Assembly: GCA_964551195.1 (NCBI GenBank) | Contig: CAZKBI010000006.1 | Location: 1-47,740 of the forward strand | Direction of reading: 5' to 3' | DNA: 47,740 bases | Source: CAYZPB01 sp964551195 | GTDB taxonomy: Bacteria > Bacillota > Bacilli > Tepidibacillales > Tepidibacillaceae | Shown here: positions 1-9,936 of the stretch, piece by piece | Numbering within the stretch: the stretch's first letter is position 1 | How the letters are laid out: each line of letters begins with the position of its first letter | Notes under the pieces: model-generated | Databases searched by the model: none | Seen by the model: only the letters and a program-made list of their open reading frames with translations | What the model was told of the DNA's origin: nothing | Position numbers and translations under genes: made by a program

Positions 1-162
1 CGCTTTAATATTAAGCCGATGGATGCTGAAGAGGCAATCTTGCAGATGGACATGCTGGGACATAACTTTTTTGTCTTTGGCAATATGAATACTGAAGAGA
101 TGAATGTTGTCTATAAACGTAAGGACGGCAAGTATGGACTGATTGAACCAGAGATTTTCTAG
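1..162 (+). CDS. hpf: Ribosome hibernation promoting factor, C-terminal end (partial)
   Basis: Only the last 53 residues are present; the gene enters from the left edge. The visible residues include IKPMDAEEAILQMDMLGHNF and end in KDGKYGLIEPEIF, which matches the C-terminal dimerisation domain of long-form HPF. This protein pairs 70S ribosomes into inactive 100S dimers in stationary phase. Its position upstream of secA fits the common Bacillota order hpf-secA-prfB, although here two other genes lie in between. It is closed by a strong terminator directly after the stop codon. The short length limits certainty, but the motif is characteristic. Confidence 0.88.
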   Translation, partial: RFNIKPMDAEEAILQMDMLGHNFFVFGNMNTEEMNVVYKRKDGKYGLIEPEIF

Positions 163-199
163 ATTAAAAGACGGTGCTATAAGCACCGTCTTTTAATCT
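161..199 (+). terminator. Intrinsic terminator after hpf
   Basis: A perfect 18-bp inverted repeat (161-178 with 182-199) encloses a 3-nt loop and ends in a short T-rich arm. It overlaps the last two bases of the hpf stop codon. Because the arms are A/T-rich at their outer ends it may also work on the opposite strand. Confidence 0.85.
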
Positions 200-213
200 A
201 AACTAGCTAAATT

Positions 214-245
214 ACACTTACTGGATAATAAGGCGTCGTAAGTGT
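214..245. repeat. 8-bp inverted repeat upstream of the ABC transporter gene
   Basis: ACACTTAC (214-221) and GTAAGTGT (238-245) form a perfect 8-bp inverted repeat with a 16-bp spacer, about 40 bp before the ABC transporter start. It could be an operator for a regulator of the transporter or a hairpin in its leader. No regulator gene is adjacent, so the role is inferred only. Confidence 0.4.
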
Positions 246-282
246 TAGAATTAAGGTATAAGATATAAAATAGGTGATGAAA

Positions 283-3200
283 ATGTTAGAGCTTAAAAAT
301 ATAACAAAATCTTATCAAACAAGAGACTTCGTCCAAAATGCATTAAATGATGTTTCGATTGCCTTTAGGGCGAATGAATTTGTTTCTATTCTTGGAGCGT
401 CTGGTTCAGGCAAGACAACAATGTTGAATATGATTGGGGGACTAGACCAATATGATGATGGAGATGTACTCATTGATGGGGCGTCTACTAAAGGATATAA
501 GTCTTCGGATTGGGATAGCTATCGAAATAGCCGAGTAGGTTTTATTTTTCAAACCTACAATCTAATTCCCCACCAGACTATTTTAGCTAATGTTGAATTA
601 GCCCTGACTCTTAGTGGAGTAGGGGCCAAAGAACGTAAAGAGCGTGGGATTGAAGCCCTAGATTCCGTAGGTCTTATTGATCATATCTACAAGTTACCTA
701 ATCAATTATCTAGTGGTCAAATGCAGCGGGTAGCTATTGCCCGAGCGCTGATTAATGATCCGGAAATTGTTTTGGCTGATGAGCCAACTGGTGCACTGGA
801 CAGTGAAACTTCAGAACAGGTTATGGGATTGCTGGCGGAGATTGCTAAAGACCGGCTGGTTATTATGGTTACGCATAATCCTGATCTCGCTCATCGGTAT
901 ACCAATCGTATTATCGAGCTTAGGGATGGCATCGTTATCGGAGATACTAATCCTTATAAAGTTACAGCTAAAGAAGTGCCAGTAGACTTGAAACCAGTTA
1001 GCAAGACTGGTATGTCATTTTTAACTGCGATTTCCCTCTCTGTTAGCAACTTACTGACGAAGAAAGGAAGAACCTTTATTACTTCTCTAGCGGGCTCAAT
1101 TGGAATTATTGGTATTGCATTAATACTTGCCTTAGCCAGCGGTATTAATCTATATATTGAGAATACTGAGCAGGAAACAATGAGTGCCTATCCTTTGACC
1201 ATCGATTCTTCTGGAATTGATATCATGAGTTTCATGGGAGGGGCAGAGCACAATCCAACGTCGCTCAAAAAGGAAGATACTAAAGAGGGTGATATTCCAA
1301 TAATTGCAACCGTTAACCAGTTTTTTTCTTTTCAAAATGAAAATGATTTAAAAAGTTTTATGAATTATGTGGAAACTAATAGAAATATAATTGACCCCTA
1401 CCTTAGTAGCATTGAATATAAATATGGTATCACTCCACAAATATATTTACAGGATGAAATAGTAGGCGTTAGACAAGTTAATCCAGATACCATACTTTCT
1501 GATTTTGGCTTAGGCAACCTAGGTATGCTTGATATGTTATCAGGACTTGGTGATTTTGGTATGGATAGCTTCAGGGTCTTACCTGGCAATGTTTCGCTTT
1601 TAGAAGAACAATATGATGTGGTAGCTGGGAAATGGCCGACAGAAAAAAATGAGCTACTTGTTGTTTTAAGACCTAATGGTGCAATAACAGAAACAACATT
1701 GTATACTCTGGGTCTTCTAGATCGCGCAAGTCTACAAAACATGTTCAAAAATCTAACAGGTGAAGGTAATTTAGAAATTGGCCAGGGCGTTAAAGATGAT
1801 ATTGCAACGAAAGATAAGGTTACAGATGATGAAATATTAGGGGTTACCTTCAAACTGATTAATCCTGCTGAAAAATACACCTATAATGAAGGTTACGACC
1901 TTTGGGTGGACAAATCAGATGATATAGCGCATATGGATAAGGTTATTGAAGCTGCGTTGGACTTAAATGTTGTCGGGATTGTAAAAGCCAACGAAGACAA
2001 TACTAATCCAGCCTTACAAAATGGAATCTATTATTCAGATGAACTGATAAATCATTTAATCGCTGAGGCTTCTACTTATGAAGTCGTCCAGCAACAAATT
2101 GAAAAAGAAGATGTGAATATTTTTACGGGAAAACGCTTTGACGATGAATCAGAACAGTCTCCATTTGAACTCTTTAGTTTTGAAGATTTTATTACTATTG
2201 ATCAAGGAGAGATACTAAATGCAGTTAATTTTGATCTATCTGCAATAGAACTTGATTTTTCAGGCTTTGAAATAAATATTGATCCGACTGAATTTCCAGA
2301 GCTGAATTTAGCTGGTCTTGGTGAAATAATTGCAACACAGATTAATGTTACGGTTGAGGAAGTTCAAAATATTTTGGCCTCGGTCTTGCAGGATTTTGTA
2401 ACATTTCAGAATGAACAAGGAGTTAGTTCACTTGAGGAGTGGGTAGTTAATTTTGATGAATATATTGCAAGTGAGGAAGTACGAAATAGATTGATTCTAG
2501 ACTTTGAAGCTTTGACCGAGCAAGCCCAGACTTCTGAAACAATAACCGAGATTGTCCAGAACTATTTTAGAGACTATGTACAAGCAGCCACGGATCAATT
2601 GATGACCACTTTACAAGCAGAATTTGCAAAACAAATTGATGTGCTAGGACCCAATGTTTTACAAGCCCTGGATATTGACTTTGATAACTTAACTCAAGCT
2701 TTTAAATTAAATATGGATGAAGATGAGCTCTTCAATCTTATTGCTAGTCTAGGGTCGCCTAAGCAAATAAGCCAGAGTTCAAACCTAAGTGATTTGGGTT
2801 ATAGAGATCCTGCTAATCCAATCTCAATCAATCTTTACCCAAAAGATTTTAATACAAAAGACAGTATTGTTGAATTTATTGAGACTTATAATCTTGAAAT
2901 GAAAAATAGTGGGCAAGAGGAAAAGGTTGTGACTTATACTGACATCATGGCTGCTGTTTTATCATCAGTTACGACAATTATCAATGTGATATCTTATGCC
3001 TTGATTGCCTTTGTTGGAGTATCTCTTGTCGTATCATCAATCATGATTGGTGTTATCACCTATGTATCAGTGCTTGAAAGAATCAAGGAGATAGGTATTC
3101 TTAGAGCACTTGGCGCGAGCAAAAGAGACATTCGCAGAGTCTTTAACGCTGAGACCTTACTCATTGGTTTTGTGGCCGGAACTTTTGGTGTCATAGTAAC

Positions 3201-3374
3201 TTTCGGAATAAGCAAGATTGCCAATGCCATTATCTATAATAGTTTTGGCATTCCAGATATTGCCTATTTAGAACTAAAAGCTGTAGCTATCCTAATATTG
3301 CTTAGTATGTTTTTAGCCTTTATTTCAGGTTTAATTCCTTCATCTAGTGCAGCTAATAAAGATCCAGTTATAGC
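283..3374 (+). CDS. Fused ABC transporter ATPase/FtsX-like permease (3' end in gap)
   Basis: A MacB/LolCDE-like exporter or mechanotransmitter subunit with ATPase and permease in one chain. Residues 1-230 are the nucleotide-binding domain: Walker A GASGSGKT (38-45), signature LSSGQ (142-146), Walker B IVLADEP (162-168). A first membrane segment lies near residues 265-290. A very long, acidic extracytoplasmic domain of roughly 600 residues follows, then three membrane helices from about residue 900 with the FtsX-type motif ERIKEIGILRALGAS. The visible end, IPSSSAANKDPVI, is near the usual C-terminus of the family, so only a few residues should be missing in the gap. I chose the ATG at 283 because AGGTGA at 272-277 sits 5 nt upstream; in-frame GTG 274 and ATG 277 overlap that site. 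The substrate is unknown. Such fused transporters often handle peptides or lipids or act in envelope stress, which suits the LiaF-like neighbour, but this is inference. Confidence 0.88.
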
Positions 3375-3474
3375 NNNNNNNNNNNNNNNNNNNNNNNNNN
3401 NNNNNNNNNNNNNNNNNNNNNNNNNNNNNNNNNNNNNNNNNNNNNNNNNNNNNNNNNNNNNNNNNNNNNNNNNN
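3375..3474. other. Assembly gap (100 N)
   Basis: Exactly 100 N, a conventional placeholder for a gap of unknown size. It hides the 3' ends of two convergent genes, the ABC transporter on the plus strand and the LiaF-like gene on the minus strand. Reading frames that run through it are artefacts. Confidence 0.98.
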
Positions 3475-4298
3475 GCATCACTATCTCTTGGTAAGCGCAG
3501 GTCGATTTTGCCGTTAACGACTTCTGCATCGATATCAGCACTTAACCGCTCGCTTGTAATCTCTATTCGGCCATTTACCACTTTTAAATCAAGCTCACCT
3601 ATAACATTTTCAACTGAGATATTGCCGTTAATTAGATCGCCCGAAACTAGCAGTTCTGCTGGAACTTCTAGTTTTAAATTAACTACCGGCATGGATTTAG
3701 TTAAGAATCCGATGCTCACCCCAGCCTGTTTATCGTCGTAGGAAATCCTCAACTCATTACCCACAAATTTGGTAGAAAAATATTTTTCTACATCTTTAGC
3801 TGCTGCTTTCTGGGTTGCTGCAGTAACCGTAACTGTGCCAGTCAGTTTTATGCGATCCGTCTCTGAGCCGATAATTTCCAGATTACCGTTGGTGACATCA
3901 ACGGAAACTTTTTTAGTGCCTGCTAAAAGTCTAATATCATCACTCAGGTCAATCTGATGACGAGAAATACCATCCGCCAATCCCTGATCTGAAGAACCAT
4001 GTTGGGTAATATTTCCGAAGTTATATATCGGACTATTCTCGATAAATAGGCCGAAGGAAAAAAGAGCTGCCAGAACAAGTAAAATAATGACAATACTAGA
4101 AACGCTAAACCGCACCTTACTTGTGGCAAAAAGAGTAAAGATTAATACTTCCAATCCCAATACAATTACGATAATTGGCACGCCATATTTAATGATTGGT
4201 GCTAGATTTATTTCAGTAAATAATCGTAGCAATAGCACTGCACCAATTGCTAGAAATAATATTCCTAAAGTGATCCGTCCAACTCGCCATTCACGCAT
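3475..4298 (-). CDS. LiaF/DUF4097-like membrane protein (3' end in gap)
   Basis: About 274 residues are visible, read leftward from ATG at 4298, with a strong GAGGGAGGAAAC ribosome site. Three hydrophobic helices (about residues 9-27, 34-58 and 68-86) form an N-terminal membrane domain of the LiaI/LiaF type. They are followed by a repetitive beta-rich region with recurring NGN/NGR/NGK turns (TNGNLEIIGS, INGNISVE, VNGRIEI, VNGKIDL), typical of DUF4097 or 'toast-rack' domains. The chain is cut by the gap, so its true C-terminus is unknown. Members of this family often act in cell-envelope stress sensing beside two-component systems; none is visible here. It converges on the ABC transporter and has its own promoter. 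Confidence 0.8.
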
Positions 4299-4342
4299 TA
4301 TGTTTCCTCCCTCTAATACTCATACTTAATATCTATACTACC

Positions 4343-4371
4343 TTTATACACTTAATTATTGGTAATTACAA
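4343..4371 (-). promoter_or_regulatory. Promoter of the LiaF-like gene
   Basis: On the minus strand TTGTAA (4366-4371) and TATAAA (4343-4348) are separated by exactly 17 bp, upstream of the start at 4298. This is a sigma-A type match. Confidence 0.6.
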
Positions 4372-4467
4372 TAAACAGCTTTTCGCCAGTTTAAACTATA
4401 TTAAAATGGTTATAGAGCTCATAAATATGTTAAAATATAGGTTAGTTAAACTGAGAGGAGCACAATA

Positions 4468-6972
4468 ATGCTTAAATCAATTAAAAAAGCGTTCGGCGAC
4501 AGTAATGAGCGAGAGCTGAAACGTATAAATAAGTATGTAGAAGAGATTAACCAGTTGGAGCCAGAAATGCAGGCTCTCTCCAATGAGGAATTAAGCGCTA
4601 GAACACCTTACTTCCGCGAAAGGTATGAAGCTGGGGAGACGCTAGAAAAACTACTTCCTGAGGTGTTTGCGGTCGTTAGAGAAGCCTCTGTCCGTGTTCT
4701 AGGGCTAAGACCCTTTGATGTGCAGTTAGTTGGTGGTGTTGTTCTGCATGAGGGAAATATCTCTGAGATGAAAACGGGTGAAGGTAAGACACTTGTGGCA
4801 ACCATGCCAGCATATCTAAATGCACTAACTGGCAAGGGAGTTCACATTATTACAGTCAATGAGTACCTGGCACAACGTGACAAAAACACCATGGGACAGA
4901 TTTTTGAGTTTCTTGGACTGACGGTCGGTCTAAATATTAATGGAATGTCGACGGCTGCGAAGAAGGAAGCCTACGCTGCCGATATTACCTATGGAACAAA
5001 TAATGAGTTTGGTTTCGACTATCTGCGCGATAACATGGTTATCTTTGCGGAGAATATGGTTCAGCGACCGCTTAACTATGCGATCATTGACGAGGTTGAT
5101 AGCATCCTAGTTGATGAGGCGCGGACACCGCTAATCATTTCTGGTAAGGCTGCGAAATCAACTAATCTATATGTTACAGCGGCTCAATTTGCCCGACGTT
5201 TAAAACCCGAAGATTACAAAATGAACGAGACAGAAACCAACGTAAACCTAACCGAGCAAGGGGTGGCGAAGGCTGAACAGGCCTTTAATATTGAGAACCT
5301 GTTTGATCCGGATAATATGACACTGCATCACCACATTAATCAGGCTGTTAAGGCGCACGTGGTAATGAAGCGCGATCGTAACTATGTTGTACAGAATGGC
5401 GAGGTAATTATTGTTGATGATTTTACTGGCCGCTTGATGCATGGGCGTCGTTACAGTGACGGTCTGCATCAGAGTATTGAGGCCAAGGAGAAGCTAAGCG
5501 TCCAGAGCGAGAGCATGACACTTGCAACGATTACGATACAGAACTTCTTTCGAATGTATCAGAAGCTTGCCGGCATGACCGGTACAGCCAAAACTGAGGA
5601 AGACGAGTTCCGCAGCATCTACAATTTAAATGTTATTGAGATCCCAACTAATCAGCCGATGATTCGTGAGGACCTGCCAGATGTTATTTACAAAACCGAA
5701 GAAGCTAAATTCCGCGCAGTCATAAACGAGATTGTCCGTCGCAACAAGAAAGGGCAGCCGCTCCTGGTCGGTACAGTTTCGATTGAAAATTCTGAACTGA
5801 TTTCTGACTTGTTAGCGGCAGAAGGAGTCGAGCATAGTGTTCTAAATGCTAAATTCCACGAACAAGAAGCTGAGATAGTCGCTGCTGCTGGTGAGCTTGG
5901 CACAGTCACAATCGCTACAAACATGGCAGGCCGTGGTACTGACATCGTGCTTGGCGATGGAGTCGCTGCTTTGGGTGGACTTCATATAATTGCAACAGAA
6001 CGTCATGAAAGTAGACGAATTGATAATCAATTGCGTGGTCGTGCTGGACGACAAGGAGACCCAGGTTCAACACAGTTTTATCTATCATTAGAGGATGACT
6101 TAATGCGTAAGTTCGGCGGCGAACAGGTGCATGGTCTCATGGATCGTATGGGTATCGAGGATGACCAACCAATCGAGAGCAAAATGGTCACGCGATCAAT
6201 TGAGAATTCGCAAAGAAAGGTTGAGGCTAATAACTTCGATACACGTCGAGTCGTTCTGCAATATGATGACGTGATGAACAGGCACCGCGGAGTAATCTAT
6301 AGTCAGCGTGCTGAGGTCTTAAAAAGCGAGAATCTACGCGAGCCAATTCTGGCGATGATTGATAGTTTTGTTGATCGCTTAATTCATTATTATTTACCTG
6401 AGGAAGTAATACCTGAGGAGTGGGATTTAGATGAGTTGTTAGAGACGGCTGAAAGTACCTTCTTAAAACCAGGTACATATGTCAAACGCGACATCTGGGG
6501 TAAAGAACCTGAAGAAGTACTTGCACTCTTTAAAGATGTGATCGAGAAACAATATAATGAGCGCGAAGAAGAATTTGGCGAGCAGATGCGCGAGTTCGAG
6601 AAGGTTGTCGTACTAAAGGTCGTTGATAGCAAATGGATGGATCATATCGACGCCATGGATCAACTACGTCAAGGTATTCATCTACGTGCTTATGGACAGG
6701 CTAATCCCTTAGTTGAATATCAGCGCGAAGGTTATGAGATGTTTAATATGATGATTCAAGGAATTGAAGAGGATGTAACGACCAATATTATGAAGGCACA
6801 GGTTTCTAGCAACTTGCAACGTGAGAAAGTAGTTGAGGAAGAAGGAACCAGCTCTAGTGAGAGGCCGGCTAAAAATAGGACACCTGTAGTTAGTGAGAAG
6901 AAGATTGGCCGCAATGCTCCATGTCCTTGTGGCAGCGGAAAAAAATATAAGCACTGCTGTGGTGCAAACTAG
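4468..6972 (+). CDS. secA: Protein translocase ATPase SecA
   Basis: The 834-residue motor ATPase drives preproteins through SecYEG at the membrane. Walker A lies at MKTGEGKTLV (101-110), the DEAD-box equivalent is in VDSILVDEARTPL, and the helicase-type motif NMAGRGTDI is intact. The C-terminus ends in the zinc-binding and SecB-binding motif CPCGSGKKYKHCCG. The length is usual for Bacillota. The start ATG has GAGAGGAG upstream. The gene is followed 13 nt later by prfB. Unlike in many relatives, it is separated from hpf by the transporter module. SecG, another translocase part, is encoded at 44931. Confidence 0.98.
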   Translation: MLKSIKKAFGDSNERELKRINKYVEEINQLEPEMQALSNEELSARTPYFRERYEAGETLEKLLPEVFAVVREASVRVLGLRPFDVQLVGGVVLHEGNISEMKTGEGKTLVATMPAYLNALTGKGVHIITVNEYLAQRDKNTMGQIFEFLGLTVGLNINGMSTAAKKEAYAADITYGTNNEFGFDYLRDNMVIFAENMVQRPLNYAIIDEVDSILVDEARTPLIISGKAAKSTNLYVTAAQFARRLKPEDYKMNETETNVNLTEQGVAKAEQAFNIENLFDPDNMTLHHHINQAVKAHVVMKRDRNYVVQNGEVIIVDDFTGRLMHGRRYSDGLHQSIEAKEKLSVQSESMTLATITIQNFFRMYQKLAGMTGTAKTEEDEFRSIYNLNVIEIPTNQPMIREDLPDVIYKTEEAKFRAVINEIVRRNKKGQPLLVGTVSIENSELISDLLAAEGVEHSVLNAKFHEQEAEIVAAAGELGTVTIATNMAGRGTDIVLGDGVAALGGLHIIATERHESRRIDNQLRGRAGRQGDPGSTQFYLSLEDDLMRKFGGEQVHGLMDRMGIEDDQPIESKMVTRSIENSQRKVEANNFDTRRVVLQYDDVMNRHRGVIYSQRAEVLKSENLREPILAMIDSFVDRLIHYYLPEEVIPEEWDLDELLETAESTFLKPGTYVKRDIWGKEPEEVLALFKDVIEKQYNEREEEFGEQMREFEKVVVLKVVDSKWMDHIDAMDQLRQGIHLRAYGQANPLVEYQREGYEMFNMMIQGIEEDVTTNIMKAQVSSNLQREKVVEEEGTSSSERPAKNRTPVVSEKKIGRNAPCPCGSGKKYKHCCGAN

Positions 6973-6985
6973 AAGAGGTAGATTA

Positions 6986-8123
6986 ATGATGGATTATAGT
7001 TTACTACGAACAGATCTTAACCGTCTTGACACCAAAATCGCGCAGATTAGGGGGTCACTTTGACCTGCCACAGAAAGCGTTACGCATCGCTGAGCTAGAA
7101 AAACTGATGAGCATGCCCGATTTCTGGAATGACCATGACACTGCACAGAAAGTCATGACGGAATCTAATAAACTTAAAGATGAAGTTGAAGCGGTTGAGT
7201 CTCTTACTAAGCTACTTGAGGAGCAGACGATTCTCTTAGAATTAATTATTGAGGCTACTCACACCGATGGCGAGGATGAAGAGGAGATATTGCCGTTAAC
7301 GGAGGAGCTGGCTGCTGGTTTGGCTCGCTTAGGCAAAACGGTGGAGAGTTTGGAAATGCAATATATGCTAAACGGACCTTACGACGCCAATAATGCAATT
7401 ATGGAAATCCACTCAGGGGCAGGCGGTACAGAGTCGCAGGATTGGGCAGAGATGCTGATGCGAATGTATCTACGCTGGGCAACTGATAAGGGATTTAAGG
7501 CGGATGTAGTTGCGATTCAGGCTGGAGATAGTGCTGGCATTAAAAGTGTTACGCTACTTTTCAAAGGATCATTCGCTTATGGTTTCCTCCAGGCAGAGCA
7601 GGGTGTTCATCGGTTAGTACGAATCTCACCTTTTGATTCATCGGCGCGGCGACATACTTCTTTTGCCTCGGTTGATGTGATGCCGGAGTTTACAGATGAG
7701 ATTGCAATTGAGATTAAGTCGGAGGATTTAAAGATAGATACCTATCGAGCCGGTGGTGCTGGTGGGCAGCATGTAAATACAACGGATTCGGCTGTGAGAA
7801 TTACACATCTGCCAACGGGAACAATTGTGACCTGTCAGGCTGAGCGTTCACAACTACAGAACCGTGAACGCGCAATGAACATGCTTAAGGGTAAACTTTA
7901 TGAGAGACAGTTGATCGAGCAAGCGGCAGCCGCTGCAGAAGTGCGCGGGGAACAGAAAGAAATCGGTTGGGGCAGTCAAATTCGTTCCTATGTTTTCCAT
8001 CCCTACGCTATGGTGAAAGACCACAGAACAAATGTTGAGACAGGCAATGTTGATGCAGTTATGCAGGGCGCGCTTGACCAGTTTATTGATGCATATTTAC
8101 GCAGTAAAATAGGAGGGGAATAA
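6986..8123 (+). CDS. prfB: Peptide chain release factor 2 (programmed +1 frameshift)
   Basis: RF2 releases nascent chains at UGA and UAA codons. The gene begins at ATG 6986 after GAAGAGG and reads 25 codons to an in-frame TGA at 7061-7063. A +1 shift at CTT TGA C then continues from GAC 7062 to TAA 8121-8123, giving about 378 residues. After the shift the stop-codon recognition motif SPF (about 214-216) and the catalytic GGQ (about 259-261, GGAGGQHVNTTD) are both present. The internal TGA is the classic autoregulatory site: low RF2 allows frameshifting and more RF2. The stop overlaps the start of the next gene as TAATG, suggesting translational coupling. Reading only the downstream frame would miss the N-terminus. 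Confidence 0.97.
7049..7063 (+). promoter_or_regulatory. RF2 programmed frameshift signal
   Basis: An internal Shine-Dalgarno-like AGGGGG (7049-7054) lies 3 nt before CTT (7058-7060), followed by the in-frame stop TGA (7061-7063) and C. The layout matches the conserved prfB frameshift cassette. Confidence 0.96.
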
Positions 8124-8962
8124 TGATTATTGATCAGCAAAAACAAACGGAACTAAGTGAGCAAGCTAACAAAATTCGCTCACATATTGTGGCAATGATT
8201 ACTGAAGCAAGCTCCGGCCATCCAGGCGGGTCGCTTTCTGCTGCGGATATCTTGACTGTGCTGTATTTTGATGAAATGAGCGTCAATCCAGAGCAACCTG
8301 ACGATCCAGACCGAGATCGTTTTGTACTAAGTAAAGGTCATGCTAGTCCAGTCCTTTATGCAACGCTGGCGGAAAAAGGCTATTTTCCGAAGGAGGAGCT
8401 CTTAACATTCCGTAAGATTAATTCCCGCTTGCAGGGACACCCAAGCCGCAAGCATTTACCAGGTGTTGATATGAGCACCGGTTCGCTGGGACAGGGTCTA
8501 TCAGCGGCAATCGGCATGGCACTTGCTGGCCGTTTAGATAAGCGTGATTATCGTGTTTATGCCTTGCTTGGTGATGGCGAGATGCAGGAGGGAATGGTCT
8601 GGGAAGCGCTAATGTCAGCGGCTCATTACAAGCTGGATAATCTGACTGTTTTTCTCGATTACAACCAATTGCAGATCGATGGCTATACTGCTGACGTTAT
8701 GAATATTGATCCGATTGGTGATAAAGTGAAGGCTTTTGGTTGGGATGTTCTACTGATTAATGGTCACGATTATGCGGCTATTTCCCGGGCAATTGCAGAG
8801 GCTAAAAAGACTAAGGGCAAGCCGACTTTTATAATTGCCAATACGATAAAAGGTAAGGGCGTTTCCTTTATGGAGAATCGTGCTGAGTGGCATGGTATCG
8901 CGCCGAACTTTGATCAGAAGACGGCAGCGCTTAGAGAACTACAAGGAGGCGATATCAAATGA
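8123..8962 (+). CDS. Transketolase, N-terminal subunit
   Basis: This 279-residue protein is the thiamine-diphosphate-binding half of a split transketolase, which moves two-carbon units between sugar phosphates in the non-oxidative pentose phosphate pathway. It contains the early SSGHPGGSLSAADIL segment, KGHASPVLYA, and the TPP/metal motif GDGEMQEGMVWEA (about 150-162) followed by DYNQLQIDG. The ATG overlaps the prfB stop (TAATG), with AGGAGGGG just upstream. The stop overlaps the next ATG by 4 bp, so the two halves are coupled. Split transketolases are common in anaerobic Bacillota. A role with another 2-keto donor cannot be excluded. Confidence 0.93.
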   Translation: MIIDQQKQTELSEQANKIRSHIVAMITEASSGHPGGSLSAADILTVLYFDEMSVNPEQPDDPDRDRFVLSKGHASPVLYATLAEKGYFPKEELLTFRKINSRLQGHPSRKHLPGVDMSTGSLGQGLSAAIGMALAGRLDKRDYRVYALLGDGEMQEGMVWEALMSAAHYKLDNLTVFLDYNQLQIDGYTADVMNIDPIGDKVKAFGWDVLLINGHDYAAISRAIAEAKKTKGKPTFIIANTIKGKGVSFMENRAEWHGIAPNFDQKTAALRELQGGDIK

Positions 8963-9882
8963 GTATGGCGACCAGAGATGCTTATGGTAGAACGCTAGTT
9001 GAACTTGGCGCAGAGTATTCGCAGATAGTCGTGCTTGACGCTGACCTATCTCGTTCAACGAAAACAGGTGAATTCTTCGATACTTATCCCGAACGCTCCT
9101 TTAATATTGGGATCGCCGAGGCAAATATGATGGGGATTGCGGCTGGTTTTGCGACCTGTAATAAGATACCATTTGTGAGTACCTTTGCGATTTTCGGAAC
9201 GCTACGTGCAGCGGATCAGGTGCGTAACTCAATCTGTTATCCCAATCTGAATGTAAAAATAGCGCTCACCCATGCAGGCATTACTGTGGGTGAAGATGGT
9301 GCATCACATCAGGTGATCGAGGATATGTCGCTAATGCGTGCTATGCCAAATATGACGGTAATTGCTCCGGCTGATGGCGAGGAGACAAGTCAGGCTGTGC
9401 GAGCGGCTGCAGAGTATGTTGGACCAGTTTATCTGCGTTTAGGAAGGCCAAAGGTACCAAGGATTTTCGATAGTTCTTATAAATTTGAGATTGGCAAAGG
9501 CGTTATTGTTCATCCTGGGGATGATGCTACTGTTATCGCTTGTGGCATAATGTTAAGCCTGGCGATTGAAGCAGCAAAAGAACTTGCGGAAGAGGGCATA
9601 TCGGTTCGCGTAATCAATATGCCGACAATTAAACCGATTGACCGTGAGATTATTATAGCGGCAGCACGCGAAACAAAAGGAATCGTCACAGCTGAAGAGC
9701 ATAGCATTATTGGTGGGTTAGGTGGAGCGGTAGCTGAGGTGGTAAGCGAATCTGCGCCGACTCTGGTGAAGCGCGTGGGGATGATGGATACTTTTGGTGA
9801 GTCGGGTAAACCTGATGAGTTGATGCAGAAATATGGATTAACGAAAGAGAATATTATTTCTAAGATAAGAGAGATAGTTTAA
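8959..9882 (+). CDS. Transketolase, C-terminal subunit
   Basis: This 307-residue protein is the pyrimidine-binding and C-terminal half of the split transketolase. Recognisable parts include FNIGIAEANMMGIAAGFA, the catalytic-glutamate region, HAGITVGEDGASHQ, and the C-terminal domain with HSIIGGLGGAVAE. AAGGAGG at 8943-8949 lies 9 nt before the start. The gene overlaps its partner by ATGA, which fits formation of one complex. A strong promoter for the T-box leader begins 18 nt after the stop; no terminator hairpin is obvious between them. Confidence 0.94.
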   Translation: MSMATRDAYGRTLVELGAEYSQIVVLDADLSRSTKTGEFFDTYPERSFNIGIAEANMMGIAAGFATCNKIPFVSTFAIFGTLRAADQVRNSICYPNLNVKIALTHAGITVGEDGASHQVIEDMSLMRAMPNMTVIAPADGEETSQAVRAAAEYVGPVYLRLGRPKVPRIFDSSYKFEIGKGVIVHPGDDATVIACGIMLSLAIEAAKELAEEGISVRVINMPTIKPIDREIIIAAARETKGIVTAEEHSIIGGLGGAVAEVVSESAPTLVKRVGMMDTFGESGKPDELMQKYGLTKENIISKIREIV

Positions 9883-9900
9883 AATAAATTTAAATAATTG

Positions 9901-9930
9901 TTGACAGGGTGAATAACTATCATATAGAAT
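9901..9930 (+). promoter_or_regulatory. Promoter of the T-box leader
   Basis: A perfect -35 TTGACA (9901-9906) is followed, after 16 or 18 bp depending on register, by the -10 TATAGAAT (9923-9930). Transcription should start near 9937, just ahead of the T-box structure. Confidence 0.8.
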
Positions 9931-9936
9931 GAATAA

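Noticed and set aside
1398..1880. 160-residue open frame on the minus strand
   Set aside because: It lies wholly inside the ABC transporter gene, has no ribosome site and no recognisable domain; a shadow frame.
274..3741. A single 1155-residue reading frame running from the ABC gene through the gap
   Set aside because: The part after the N run is antisense to the LiaF-like gene on the minus strand; the frame stays open only because N carries no stop.
6986..7063. prfB as a pseudogene with a premature TGA
   Set aside because: The TGA sits in a complete programmed-frameshift cassette and the rest of RF2 is intact.
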